Positions 1 through 5,449 of a DNA stretch of 6,713 nucleotides are shown in pieces. How positions within the stretch are numbered: position 1 is the first letter of the stretch; each line of letters opens with the position of its first letter. Origin of the DNA: Candidatus Avelusimicrobium alvi (GTDB lineage Bacteria > Elusimicrobiota > Elusimicrobia > Elusimicrobiales > Elusimicrobiaceae). The stretch is taken from the NCBI GenBank assembly GCA_002329395.1, contig DCTQ01000041.1, forward strand, positions 19,231-25,943. Direction: 5' to 3'. The translations under genes and the position numbers were made by a program. The notes under the pieces are model-generated. The model was not told the origin of the DNA. It did not search any database and saw only the letters and a program-made list of their open reading frames with translations.

Positions 1-117
1 GTCCGGGCAAAGACGCGCCGGTTAGAAACGGCACGGCGGGCCGCAACTTGATACGCGCTGAATTGATTGGGCCGCGCCGGATGGCTATACCGCGTGTGTT
101 TGACACAACATCCGCCA
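1..117. other. Left edge without an assignable gene
   Basis: No start codon with a ribosome binding site is visible on either strand. One plus-strand frame (from base 3) stays open until a stop near 171, but it would have to translate through the terminator hairpin at 118-146. Two minus-strand frames are open to the window edge. None of the translations resembles a family I recognise. The stretch may be intergenic, or it may be the edge of a gene outside the window. Confidence 0.4.
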
Positions 118-146
118 AAAAGCCCCGCTGTACAAGCGGGGCTTTT
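118..146 (-). terminator. Rho-independent terminator, probably bidirectional
   Basis: A perfect 12-bp stem pairs 118-129 with 135-146 around a 5-nt loop (GTACA). Its core is GCCCCGCT/AGCGGGGC, flanked by A4/T4. Read on the minus strand it lies about 32 nt beyond the stop of the secreted-protein gene and is followed by a T-rich tail. The A/T flanks mean it could also stop plus-strand transcription. Confidence 0.85.
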
Positions 147-177
147 ATATTGGTATCTTCCAAATTTATTTGACGGA

Positions 178-1155
178 TTACTGGTTCGCGTTTTCGGCGG
201 CGGAAGCGCGGTTGTATTCTGCGCGCAGGGCTTCAAAACGCTTCATCAGTTCGGCCTGTTTGGCGCTCAGCTCCCCGCCGCTGCGCTGCACGCGGGCGGC
301 TTCCTGCAGGGCTTTGCCGTGGGCCGCGTTAAAGCGGTTCAGTTCGCGGCGCACCTTTTTTAAAGGGCGCGTGCCGGGCGTTACCGTTACCAAAGCCGGT
401 TCGGCGGCCTGGGCCGCCTGCTGGAGGCGGATTTGTTCGGAAGAACGCTGCATTTCTTCCACCAGCTTTTTCTGGGCGTTGGCACGCTCTTGTTTCTGGC
501 GGTCAAAACGCACGCAGTCTTCTTCGGTAATGTCTAAATTTTTAAGTAAGGCTTCTTTAGCGGCCTGGTGGCGGCGGGCGGCAAAGCAGTCGGCGTGAGC
601 ATAGTGCTTGCCCCCATCGTCTTCCCATACGGAAATGCTGCCGCAGGCCGAATTAATCGGTTTACCGCAGACGGCGCAGGTGTGGGTTTCATACTTTTTA
701 TTCATTTCCGCTTCGCAGGAATGGCGTTTTTCCGCGGTTTGCACGAAAGATAAATCTTCGCCTTTTTCCCAGCCTTTGTAAAAATCACACGCGCAGGAAG
801 AATGCTTTTTAACGTACCAATCGCGTTTGGGCGTAATCTGGTAGCCGTCGGTTTTCAGGATTTTCTCCCGGCAGACGATACAGCGGGTATAGTCCTGCTC
901 GTTTTCGGCGGCGGGTGTCGTTTCGCCCGGTGCGGCGGGCAGGTTTTTAACGCCGGCCTGATTGGCGGCCTGCATGGCGCGCACGGCGTTCATTTGCTGG
1001 GTAAACTTGAGGTTGAAAGCGGCGTCGTCAAACGATATGGGCACTTTGGTATCCAGCCCAAAGCCGCCCCCCAGGGGAATTACTTTTGTGCCCTGTGCCA
1101 ATGCGCACGCGGGCGCAAGCAAAAATGCGAGCAAGGTCAGACGCAAAATTTTCAT
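178..1155 (-). CDS. Secreted protein with two LIM-like zinc-binding modules
   Basis: I do not recognise this 325-residue protein as a named family. Residues 1-20 form a Sec signal peptide: K2 and R5, then a Leu/Ala-rich core, with probable cleavage after ALA at 20. The mature N-terminus is Gly-rich. Two modules share the spacing C-x2-C-x(22-23)-H-x2-C. The first uses C92, C95, H118 and C121; the second uses C160, C163, H187 and C190. This is the zinc-knuckle geometry of half a LIM domain. Extra cysteines sit at 123, 147, 171 and 214. Residues about 195-325 are Gln/Ala/Lys/Glu-rich and probably helical or coiled-coil. The start is supported by an AGGAGG site (1163-1168) 7 nt upstream. The gene is monocistronic between two terminators. 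Export and metal binding are inferences; the function is unknown. C17 lacks a proper lipobox, so a lipoprotein is unlikely. Confidence 0.8.
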   Translation of the reverse strand: MKILRLTLLAFLLAPACALAQGTKVIPLGGGFGLDTKVPISFDDAAFNLKFTQQMNAVRAMQAANQAGVKNLPAAPGETTPAAENEQDYTRCIVCREKILKTDGYQITPKRDWYVKKHSSCACDFYKGWEKGEDLSFVQTAEKRHSCEAEMNKKYETHTCAVCGKPINSACGSISVWEDDGGKHYAHADCFAARRHQAAKEALLKNLDITEEDCVRFDRQKQERANAQKKLVEEMQRSSEQIRLQQAAQAAEPALVTVTPGTRPLKKVRRELNRFNAAHGKALQEAARVQRSGGELSAKQAELMKRFEALRAEYNRASAAENANQ

Positions 1156-1162
1156 TCAGTTT

Positions 1163-1168
1163 CCTCCT
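1163..1168 (-). promoter_or_regulatory. Shine-Dalgarno site of the secreted protein
   Basis: The minus strand reads AGGAGG here, 7 nt before the ATG at 1155. It is a consensus site that fixes the start codon and shows that this genome uses canonical SD-led initiation. Confidence 0.85.
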
Positions 1169-1215
1169 CTAAAGATATATACATAGTATCAGTTTTGTAT
1201 TGGGCAAAACAAGGG

Positions 1216-1239
1216 CCAAAAGTCCCACCGTTAGGTGGG
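1216..1239 (-). terminator. Probable terminator of the nucleotidyltransferase gene
   Basis: The 6-bp stem CCCACC/GGTGGG (1224-1229 with 1234-1239, loop GTTA) begins 7 nt beyond the stop codon. On the minus strand it is followed by ACTTTTGG, a short T run. An alternative GGGCC/GGCCC pairing (1213-1217 with 1238-1242) competes with it. The short T run makes this weaker than the other terminators in the window. Confidence 0.55.
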
Positions 1240-1245
1240 CCCCGA

Positions 1246-1908
1246 TTAGGAAATAGACAGGACTTTTTGGCAGCACGCCAGCAGTTTTTCGGCCGCGGCG
1301 AGTGTGTCGTCCAAAGGCTTTTGCCCCGCCAAGACGCGGAGAATTTCCCGTTCCGCCGGGTCCGTCAGTTCTTGGACGAGCGCCTTTTTTCCGGGGAGGT
1401 AGCGGCCCGTTTTTACAAAGTGTGCCGCCTGGAGCATAAAGAACGCCGCTTTATAAAGTTCCTTTAGAAATGCGGGCGTTAAATCTCCGTGCAGCCACGT
1501 GTGTATCAGGGCGTGGTAAAGCGTGCCCGCGCCGGTTCTGGCGGCGTCCAGCGCGTCCCGGCGCGTGGGAGTCGGGAGTATTCCGTCAAACGAACCGTAA
1601 AGCGTTTTGGTGTCGTGCGTAAATTGGAAAAGTTCCGCGCGGGACCAGTTTTTAAGCGCCTCTTTCCCGCCGAAAAATCCGCACGCCGAATGTGTACCGG
1701 CCGGCATACGGGCCAGAATTTTTTTGTAAGCGTCCACATCGGCGGCGGAGACGGCGTCCAGAATGACCACCGCGTCAATATCGCTGTTTTCGCGCGCTTC
1801 CCCCCGCCCGAAGCTTCCCTGCAGGCCGACGGCCAGCAGGCGCGCGCCAAATGCGTCCCGCAGGCGGTTAATCAGTTCCCGCATCCAGTTGTTTACGTCA
1901 AAAGACAT
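1246..1908 (-). CDS. Nucleotidyltransferase-fold protein with helical C-terminal domain
   Basis: The 220-residue product has the pol-beta/MNT superfamily signature. Residues 31-45 read GSFGRGEARENSDID, with the G31-S32 pair and the two metal-binding aspartates D43 and D45. A second conserved-looking block, FQFTHDTKTLYG (94-105), follows the core. Residues about 120-220 are mostly helical (A/L/K/E-rich), as in the C-terminal domains of kanamycin nucleotidyltransferase-like and HEPN-like proteins. Family members transfer nucleotides to proteins, tRNA ends or small molecules; no substrate can be inferred here. No separate HEPN toxin or MNT antitoxin partner lies beside it, so a two-gene toxin-antitoxin role is not supported. 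The start is backed by GGGAGG 7 nt upstream of the ATG. The gene lies between the pnp terminator and its own, so it probably has a promoter in 1909-1965, where I see only a weak TATCTT box. Confidence 0.75.
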   Translation of the reverse strand: MSFDVNNWMRELINRLRDAFGARLLAVGLQGSFGRGEARENSDIDAVVILDAVSAADVDAYKKILARMPAGTHSACGFFGGKEALKNWSRAELFQFTHDTKTLYGSFDGILPTPTRRDALDAARTGAGTLYHALIHTWLHGDLTPAFLKELYKAAFFMLQAAHFVKTGRYLPGKKALVQELTDPAEREILRVLAGQKPLDDTLAAAEKLLACCQKVLSIS

Positions 1909-1965
1909 AGTTTTCCCTCCCGGTTACGTAAGATAAAAAGTCCGCTCCGGCGCGGATAAAGAGAG

Positions 1966-2003
1966 AAATCCCCGGGGCCGCCTAAGCGGAGCCCCGGGGA
2001 TTT
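1966..2003 (-). terminator. Strong terminator after pnp
   Basis: A perfect 12-bp stem (1966-1977 with 1992-2003, containing CCCCGGGG on both arms) is capped by a second helix CCGC/GCGG (1978-1981 with 1986-1989) with a CTAA loop. On the minus strand it starts 18 nt after the pnp stop, and the tail is pyrimidine-rich (ATTTCTCTCTTT). It ends the rpsO-pnp operon. Confidence 0.9.
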
Positions 2004-2021
2004 TATATACGGCGTTTGAAA

Positions 2022-4133
2022 CTATTTGAGCAAGGCTTTTCTGGAAAGTCTCACTTTTCCGTTATTGTCAATTTCAACGCATTTCACTTCAACGATGTCG
2101 CCGAGTTTCAATACGTCTTCCACCTTGTTGATGCGGTGTTTTTCAATTTCGGAAATATGCAGGAGTCCGTCCTTGCCGGGCAGAATTTCCACAAACGCGC
2201 CGAAAGGCTGGATGGAAACCACTTTGCCTTTGTAAATTTTATTGACTTCCGCTTCCGCAGTCATCATTTCAATTTCGGCTTTGGCCTGATCCAAGCGGTC
2301 CCCGTTGGCGGCGGCGATGGTTACCGTACCGTCTTCGGCGATGTCAATCTTGGCTTCGGTCGCTTCGGTGATGCGTTTGATGTTCTTGCCGCCGGGGCCG
2401 ATTAAGGCGCCGATTTTGTCCACCGGGATTCTCATTTTGAAGATGACCGGCGCAAAGCGGGAGACGTTGGCTCTCGGTTCGGCGATGGTTTTCTCCATAT
2501 GGTCCATAATGAACATGCGGCCCTGGGTGGCTTGCGCGATGGCTTTGCTCAAAACGTCCAGCGGAATGCCGGTTTTGAGTTTAACGTCCATCTGGAAAGC
2601 CGTGATGCCCTTGCGGGAACCCGTAAGTTTGAAATCCATATCGCCCAGGTGGTCTTCCAGGCCCATAATGTCGGACAGAACGACAAATTTGCCGTCGCCG
2701 CTGATGGCGCCCATGGCGATGCCGGAGCAGGCCGATTTCATCGGCACGCCCGCATCAAACAGGGCAAGCGAGCCGCCGCAGACGCTGGCCATGGAGGAAG
2801 AACCGTTGGATTCGGTAATGTCGGAAACGACGCGGATCGTGTACGGGAATTCTTCTTCGCTGGGCAGAAGCGGCATTAAAGCGCGGCGGGCGAGTTCCCC
2901 GTGGCCGATTTCTCTGCGGCCCGGAGAGCGGTCCGGTTTGCATTCGCCGGTGGCAAAATCCGGGAAGTTATAGTGCAGCATAAAACGTTCGTAGGTGGTT
3001 TCGTCCAACCCTTCCACCATCTGCTGGTCTTCCGGGGTGCCCAGGGTGGCTACGGCCAGGGACTGGGTCTGCCCGCGGGTGAACAAAGCGGAACCGTGGG
3101 CGCGCGGCAGCAGGCCGACCATGGAGCTTAACGGTCTGATTTCGTCGGGCTTGCGGCCGTCCACGCGCACGTTTTCGTGCAGCACCAGGTTGCGGGATTC
3201 TTCAAACATAATGTTTTCCAGCGCGATGCCCGCGTACGTGGAAGCGTTGTCGCCGTAAGCGGCGGCGAGTTCTTCGGTAAACGAGGCTTTGAGCTGGGCA
3301 ACCTGCAGGTCGCGGGTTTGTTTGTCGGAAAACGCGTGCAGAATTTTTTTGGCTTCTTCGCGGAATTTGCCGTTGGCGAGGTCCGCCACTTCCTGCGGCA
3401 GTTTTTCCACGACGTATTCAAATTTCGGTTTGCCGGCCATTTCGCGCAGCTGAAGCTGCACGGCGCACATTTTGTCAATTTCCGGTTTGGCGGTTTCCAT
3501 CGCTTTGATGATGGCGTCTTCTTCCACTTCTTTGGCGCCGCCTTCCACCATTAACAAGCCCTGGGCGGAACCGGCGATAACCAGGTCCATATCGCAGGAT
3601 TCCTGTTCTTCTTTGGTGGGGTTGACGATGTACTGCCCGTCTTTGCGGCCGATGCGTACGGCGGCGACGGGTTCGTTAAACGGAATGGACGAAATGACGA
3701 GCGCGGCGGAAGAGGCCAAAACGGACAAAACGTCGGCATCGTGCTTGTCGTCGCTGGAGATGACCATCGCGGTGACGTTGGTTTCGCAGGCGAAGCCTTC
3801 CGGGAAAATCGGGCGGATGGTGCGGTCAATAATGCGGGAAGACAGCGTTTCTTTTTTGCTCGGGCGGCCTTCGCGTTTGAAAAAACCGCCGGGGATTTTG
3901 CCCGCGGCGTAGGTTCTTTCTTTATAGTTGACGGTAAGCGGAGTAAAATCGGAAATACCCGGTTTTTGCTCCTTGGTGGAGACGGCGGTGGCGAGCACCA
4001 TCGTTTCACCCATCGTGGCGACTACCGCGCCGTCGGCCTGTTTGGCGACCAAACCGGTTTCCAGTTTAATCGTTTGGTTTCCGACGGTAAGTTCCACGTT
4101 GTGAATGTCGAATTTGTGATTGAAATTTTGCAT
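2022..4133 (-). CDS. pnp: Polyribonucleotide nucleotidyltransferase (PNPase)
   Basis: PNPase degrades RNA 3'-to-5' by phosphorolysis, as a cytoplasmic homotrimer often attached to the degradosome. The 703-residue product is full length for the family and has all domains in order. They are RNase PH-like 1 (about 10-145, with FFKREGRPS at 84-92), the helical linker domain (about 150-310), RNase PH-like 2 (about 320-550), KH (about 563-620, GxxG loop at 579-582) and S1 (about 630-700). RREIGHG (406-412) and ESNGSSSMAS (441-450) are family signatures. D494, D500 and K502 match the catalytic D486, D492 and K494 of the E. coli enzyme. The protein ends directly after S1 with no C-terminal tail. ATG lies 6 nt after the rpsO stop; its SD (TTAAGGA, 4145-4151) overlaps the last rpsO codons, suggesting translational coupling. 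Identification is certain. Confidence 0.98.
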   Translation of the reverse strand: MQNFNHKFDIHNVELTVGNQTIKLETGLVAKQADGAVVATMGETMVLATAVSTKEQKPGISDFTPLTVNYKERTYAAGKIPGGFFKREGRPSKKETLSSRIIDRTIRPIFPEGFACETNVTAMVISSDDKHDADVLSVLASSAALVISSIPFNEPVAAVRIGRKDGQYIVNPTKEEQESCDMDLVIAGSAQGLLMVEGGAKEVEEDAIIKAMETAKPEIDKMCAVQLQLREMAGKPKFEYVVEKLPQEVADLANGKFREEAKKILHAFSDKQTRDLQVAQLKASFTEELAAAYGDNASTYAGIALENIMFEESRNLVLHENVRVDGRKPDEIRPLSSMVGLLPRAHGSALFTRGQTQSLAVATLGTPEDQQMVEGLDETTYERFMLHYNFPDFATGECKPDRSPGRREIGHGELARRALMPLLPSEEEFPYTIRVVSDITESNGSSSMASVCGGSLALFDAGVPMKSACSGIAMGAISGDGKFVVLSDIMGLEDHLGDMDFKLTGSRKGITAFQMDVKLKTGIPLDVLSKAIAQATQGRMFIMDHMEKTIAEPRANVSRFAPVIFKMRIPVDKIGALIGPGGKNIKRITEATEAKIDIAEDGTVTIAAANGDRLDQAKAEIEMMTAEAEVNKIYKGKVVSIQPFGAFVEILPGKDGLLHISEIEKHRINKVEDVLKLGDIVEVKCVEIDNNGKVRLSRKALLK

Positions 4134-4139
4134 TACGGT

Positions 4140-4409
4140 TTATTTCCTTAATTTAAGTTCTTGGGTGACTTTCTGATATTTTTCAAAGTCGGATTTTTTG
4201 AGGTAAGCGAGCAAACGTCTGCGCTGGCCGACCAGTTTATTAAGGCCTCTTTCACCCGCAAAATCTTTCGGGTTGGCTTTAAGGTGGTTGGAGATATACT
4301 GGATGCGTTCGGTGATGAGCGCAATCTGCACGGCGGCGGAGCCGGTATCGTTGGCGCCGGTTTGGAATTTGCTGATGATGTCTTTTCTGTCTTGAATGGA
4401 AAGTACCAT
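4140..4409 (-). CDS. rpsO: 30S ribosomal protein S15
   Basis: S15 is a primary 16S rRNA-binding protein of the small-subunit platform. The 89-residue product has the family's usual length and signatures: DTGSAAVQIALIT at 21-33, H42 and D49 of the rRNA-binding loop, RGLNKLVGQRRRLLAYL at 54-70, and a Lys-rich C-terminus. I chose ATG at 4409 because it gives the standard length. A GTG at 4421 in the same frame would add MYKT without family support. No good SD precedes either start: the nearest match is TAAGTG, about 9 nt before the ATG, and its TAAG can pair with CTTA upstream. It is the first gene of an operon with pnp, the order conserved across many bacteria. In several bacteria S15 represses its own mRNA through leader structure, which may apply here. 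Confidence 0.97.
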   Translation of the reverse strand: MVLSIQDRKDIISKFQTGANDTGSAAVQIALITERIQYISNHLKANPKDFAGERGLNKLVGQRRRLLAYLKKSDFEKYQKVTQELKLRK

Positions 4410-4521
4410 TGTTTTGTACACTTAGGCTGTAAGCTGCCGACCAAGCCATCCTTATCCGAAGGAATACCGAGCCGGAGTTCAGACCTTCTCCTATGTTAAT
4501 TTTTTATACTTGCTTAAGTAC
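4410..4521 (-). promoter_or_regulatory. Structured rpsO 5' leader (candidate S15 autoregulatory RNA)
   Basis: If transcription starts near 4521, the leader is about 110 nt. Visible helices on the minus strand include TACTT-AAGC-AAGTA at the very 5' end (4520-4507). CTTA-CAGCC-TAAG (4433-4421) traps the only SD-like sequence, and a 4-bp GTAC/GTAC pair (4419-4416 with 4406-4403) has the start codon in its loop. An AGGAGA stretch near 4490 is too far upstream to serve rpsO. Regulation by S15 is an inference from other bacteria; no known S15 motif class was recognised. Confidence 0.45.
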
Positions 4522-4527
4522 AGTCTA

Positions 4528-4556
4528 ATTATAGCAAATTGATTTGTATTTGGGAA
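4528..4556 (-). promoter_or_regulatory. Promoter of the rpsO-pnp operon
   Basis: The minus strand has a perfect extended -10 (TGCTATAAT; hexamer at 4528-4533) and, 17 bp upstream, TTCCCA (4551-4556) as a 4/6 match to the -35. The predicted start is near 4521. It sits within a few bases of the DUF805 stop codon, and no terminator separates the two, so some read-through from the DUF805 gene is likely. Confidence 0.8.
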
Positions 4557-4560
4557 AGGG

Positions 4561-4971
4561 CTACTTGTTTTCTTCGGGTGCGGGGCCGTATTCGTTGGGG
4601 AAGGCAGAGCCCTCCTCCTTCAACAGCCGGCGGTTAAATTTCCATCCCTTGAGCATGGTAAACTCGGAAGAATGAAACAGGGTAGACAACCAGTTATATC
4701 CCAAATCATGCCCGCGGCGCACCAATACGCTATACGCAGCCAAAACCACCAGCACGCAGGCGCAGCACAGCCCAAGTTTGTACTCGCTTGCCAGCGTATC
4801 TAACAAGGCCGGGTTATGGGAAGACAAATGCTTTATCGCCCAAACGAAAAGACACGCCAACACAAGCGTGGTGTTGCTAAAGTAGGCATATTCCTTGCGG
4901 CTGGCACGCCCGAACGGACACCAGAAGTAAAGGAGACATTTAAACGTATATTTAAGGCAATCTTTTATCAT
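4561..4971 (-). CDS. Short DUF805-type inner-membrane protein
   Basis: The 136-residue product shows three DUF805 landmarks in order: FGRASRKEYAYF (20-31), the RRGHDLGYNW block (85-94), and the C-terminal EEGSAFPNEYGP (119-130). Two membrane segments are clear, at about 32-50 and 66-84. Family members usually have further hydrophobic helices after the HDxGxxxW block. Here that stretch (about 95-118) is short and polar, so this is a reduced version. The function of DUF805 is unknown; members are small inner-membrane proteins. The ATG has no SD: TATAAT (4978-4983) ends only 6 nt before it, so the mRNA is probably leaderless. It lies between the terminator of the small gene and the rpsO promoter and has no terminator of its own. 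Family assignment is good; role is unknown. Confidence 0.8.
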   Translation of the reverse strand: MIKDCLKYTFKCLLYFWCPFGRASRKEYAYFSNTTLVLACLFVWAIKHLSSHNPALLDTLASEYKLGLCCACVLVVLAAYSVLVRRGHDLGYNWLSTLFHSSEFTMLKGWKFNRRLLKEEGSAFPNEYGPAPEENK

Positions 4972-4977
4972 ATTTTT

Positions 4978-4983
4978 ATTATA
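4978..4983 (-). promoter_or_regulatory. -10 box of the DUF805 gene, overlapping a terminator tail
   Basis: A perfect TATAAT on the minus strand is followed by six bases and then the ATG, which places the A of the start codon at +1. It lies directly after the T tract of the preceding terminator. The -35 position (TCTCCG, 5001-5006) falls inside the terminator hairpin and matches poorly. Confidence 0.55.
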
Positions 4984-5017
4984 TAAAAAAGAACGCCCGC
5001 CGGAGATTGGGCGGGCG
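4984..5017 (-). terminator. Terminator of the 56-residue gene
   Basis: An 8-bp GC stem (CGCCCGCC 4994-5001 with GGCGGGCG 5010-5017, 8-nt loop) is followed on the minus strand by GTTCTTTTTTA. It begins 33 nt after the stop codon of the small gene. Confidence 0.85.
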
Positions 5018-5050
5018 CAGGTGTTCTTGTAGGAGGTTTAGAAACACACT

Positions 5051-5221
5051 TTAAAAAGTATACCCCAGGTGCAGTTTGGCGTAGCGTTCCACATTGTCAA
5101 ATTCAATGTCTTCCAGGGTGCGGAAGTCTTTAAATTCTTTGGCGATCCACGCAAATTCGCGGTCCAGGCGCTGTTTTTTTACAAGCTGCGTGGCGATGGT
5201 TTCTTTCATTGCCGTTTTCAT
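5051..5221 (-). CDS. Small 56-residue protein of unknown function
   Basis: The product begins MKTAMKETIATQ and ends KLHLGYTF. It is soluble, highly charged (about 20 K/R/D/E residues), with no signal peptide, membrane segment or cysteine; residues 5-35 look helical. I recognise no family. Three things support it as real. A near-perfect SD (GGAGGAGG, 5227-5234) lies 5 nt before the ATG. A strong terminator begins 33 nt after the stop. Codon use is like its neighbours. It is divergent from hydE, with a 228-bp gap holding a repeat array. The promoter is not obvious: TATCTT and TAATAT boxes in 5255-5275 are only 4/6 matches. A small regulatory or structural protein is possible but unsupported. 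Confidence 0.75.
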   Translation of the reverse strand: MKTAMKETIATQLVKKQRLDREFAWIAKEFKDFRTLEDIEFDNVERYAKLHLGYTF

Positions 5222-5226
5222 AGTGG

Positions 5227-5234
5227 CCTCCTCC
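5227..5234 (-). promoter_or_regulatory. Shine-Dalgarno site of the small protein
   Basis: The minus strand reads GGAGGAGG, 5 nt before the ATG at 5221. It is the strongest SD in the window and the main argument that this short frame is translated. Confidence 0.85.
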
Positions 5235-5292
5235 GCGTTTAAATTTACCTGCTTGATATTAATAAGATAGCGTTTACGAAGAGAAAATAACA

Positions 5293-5422
5293 GGGTCCTT
5301 AGGCCCAGCGCCCCGGGAAATTTGGGCCCATCCTTTTCCCCTCCCGGGGCCCATTCTTTTTACCGTCGGGGGCCCATTCTTTTTACTGTCGGGGGCCCAG
5401 GCCGTTTTGGGCCTTTGGACCC
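5293..5422. repeat. 23-bp tandem array bounded by a 14-bp inverted repeat
   Basis: GGGCCCA occurs at 5324, 5347, 5370 and 5393, with AGGCCCA at 5301: five motifs at exactly 23-bp spacing. Units 5347-5369 and 5370-5392 differ by one base; the outer units are diverged. The array is flanked by GGGTCCTTAGGCCC (5293-5306) and GGGCCTTTGGACCC (5409-5422), which are reverse complements at 12 of 14 positions. Inside, GCCCCGGGA (5310-5318) and TCCCGGGGC (5342-5350) form an exact 9-bp inverted repeat followed by CATTCTTTTT, so it could act as a plus-strand terminator. The right arm overlaps the hydE -35 region. It could be an operator array or the remnant of a repeat element. Confidence 0.8.
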
Positions 5423-5442
5423 AACTTTTAATTTGATATACT
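5414..5442 (+). promoter_or_regulatory. hydE promoter, extended -10 type
   Basis: TGATATACT carries an extended -10 (hexamer TATACT at 5437-5442, 5/6). The -35 region (TTTGGA or TTGGAC, 5414-5420) is weak and lies in the right arm of the inverted repeat. Seven bases separate the hexamer from the ATG, so +1 should fall at or next to the start codon. Confidence 0.65.
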
Positions 5443-5449
5443 TCTATAT

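Noticed and set aside
63..91. TTGATT-17-TATACC as a plus-strand promoter
   Set aside because: Both hexamers are only 4/6 matches, the spacer is GC-rich, and only the terminator and an antisense region lie downstream.
1084..1155. Lipoprotein signal on the secreted protein (C17)
   Set aside because: The residues before C17 (A-P-A) do not fit a lipobox, whereas ALA-Q at 18-21 is a good signal peptidase I site.
802..1467. Plus-strand open frame of 221 codons
   Set aside because: It is antisense to two SD-supported minus-strand genes, spans the terminator between them, and has an unnatural composition.
2305..2973. Long plus-strand open frame opposite pnp
   Set aside because: It lies wholly antisense to an unmistakable pnp and arises from GC-rich codon bias; there is no SD and no recognisable family.
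4410..4421. GTG at 4421 as the rpsO start
   Set aside because: The extra four residues have no counterpart in S15, while the ATG at 4409 gives the standard 89 residues. Neither has a better SD.
5031..5037. Plus-strand AGGAGG near 5031 as a ribosome binding site
   Set aside because: No start codon follows at a usable distance and the region is the 3' end of the minus-strand small gene.
5301..5400. CRISPR-like array in the 23-bp repeats
   Set aside because: The units are contiguous with no unique spacers, the outer copies are diverged, and no cas gene is nearby.
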